NCBI GenBank assembly: GCA_021819225.1
Contig: JAKARU010000047.1
Span: 1-6,762 of the forward strand
Source: Thermoplasmata archaeon
GTDB lineage: Archaea; Thermoplasmatota; Thermoplasmata; Thermoplasmatales; Thermoplasmataceae
DNA length: 6,762 bases
Direction of reading: 5' to 3'
A program made the position numbers and the translations under genes. Shown here in pieces: positions 6,762 through 6,762 of the stretch. Position 1 is the first letter of the stretch. Every line of letters begins with the position of its first letter. The notes under the pieces are model-generated. The model did no database searches. It was given only the letters and a program-made list of their open reading frames with translations, and had not been told where the DNA came from.

Positions 6762-6762
6762 G

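Larger units (their letters stand above)
5281..6762 (-). mobile_element. Partial insertion sequence carrying the minus-strand transposase
   Basis: The left boundary is placed near 5281, where similarity of the plus-strand transposase remnant stops and, a few bases later, the restored stop of the minus-strand transposase (TGA, 5288-5290) occurs. The right end lies beyond the window, so terminal inverted repeats and target duplication cannot be tested here. The element probably landed inside the older, plus-strand element. Confidence 0.5.

Overview
The window looks like a piece of an AT-rich archaeal chromosome, most plausibly from the Thermoplasmatales (relatives of Thermoplasma, Ferroplasma, Cuniculiplasma). 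The signs are a membrane-anchored, sequon-rich family 5 solute-binding protein of about 1000 residues with beta-rich C-terminal domains; archaeal TATA-like boxes about 25 nt upstream of start codons, fitting leaderless transcripts; and two transposase types that I remember, without a search, from this order. The order-level assignment is inference.

Left two thirds (1-4557, all minus strand, read right to left): the first three genes of a peptide/nickel-type (Dpp/Opp) ABC importer. They are a large surface solute-binding lipoprotein-like receptor held by a C-terminal membrane anchor, then a DppB-type permease, then the N-terminal 160 residues of a DppC-type permease that runs off the left edge. 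Gaps are short (36 or 48 nt, then 20 nt), so this is an operon. The two ATPases (DppD/DppF type) would be expected beyond position 1 but are not in the window. The receptor would capture a substrate (peptide or oligosaccharide; the sequence does not decide) outside the cell and pass it to the DppB/DppC channel. The DppC first external loop is unusually large.

Middle (4558-4740): receptor promoter region, with two TATA-like boxes in front of two in-frame ATGs and a perfect 12-bp inverted repeat.

Right third (4741-6762): an insertion-sequence graveyard. A plus-strand transposase remnant has no start codon, an in-frame stop, a probable loss of its first catalytic Asp and an abrupt end near 5280. 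There a second, minus-strand transposase element begins. Its ORF is nearly full length, but its first catalytic Asp appears to be Gly, and its last 33 or so codons are cut off by a 66-nt insertion made of a 30-bp duplication plus 36 nt of foreign sequence carrying two stops. The element may be inserted inside the first one.

I see no CRISPR array, RNA gene, toxin-antitoxin, defence locus or novel system. The points most worth a second look are the DppC loop domain, the duplication inside the transposase, and the start/operator region of the receptor gene.
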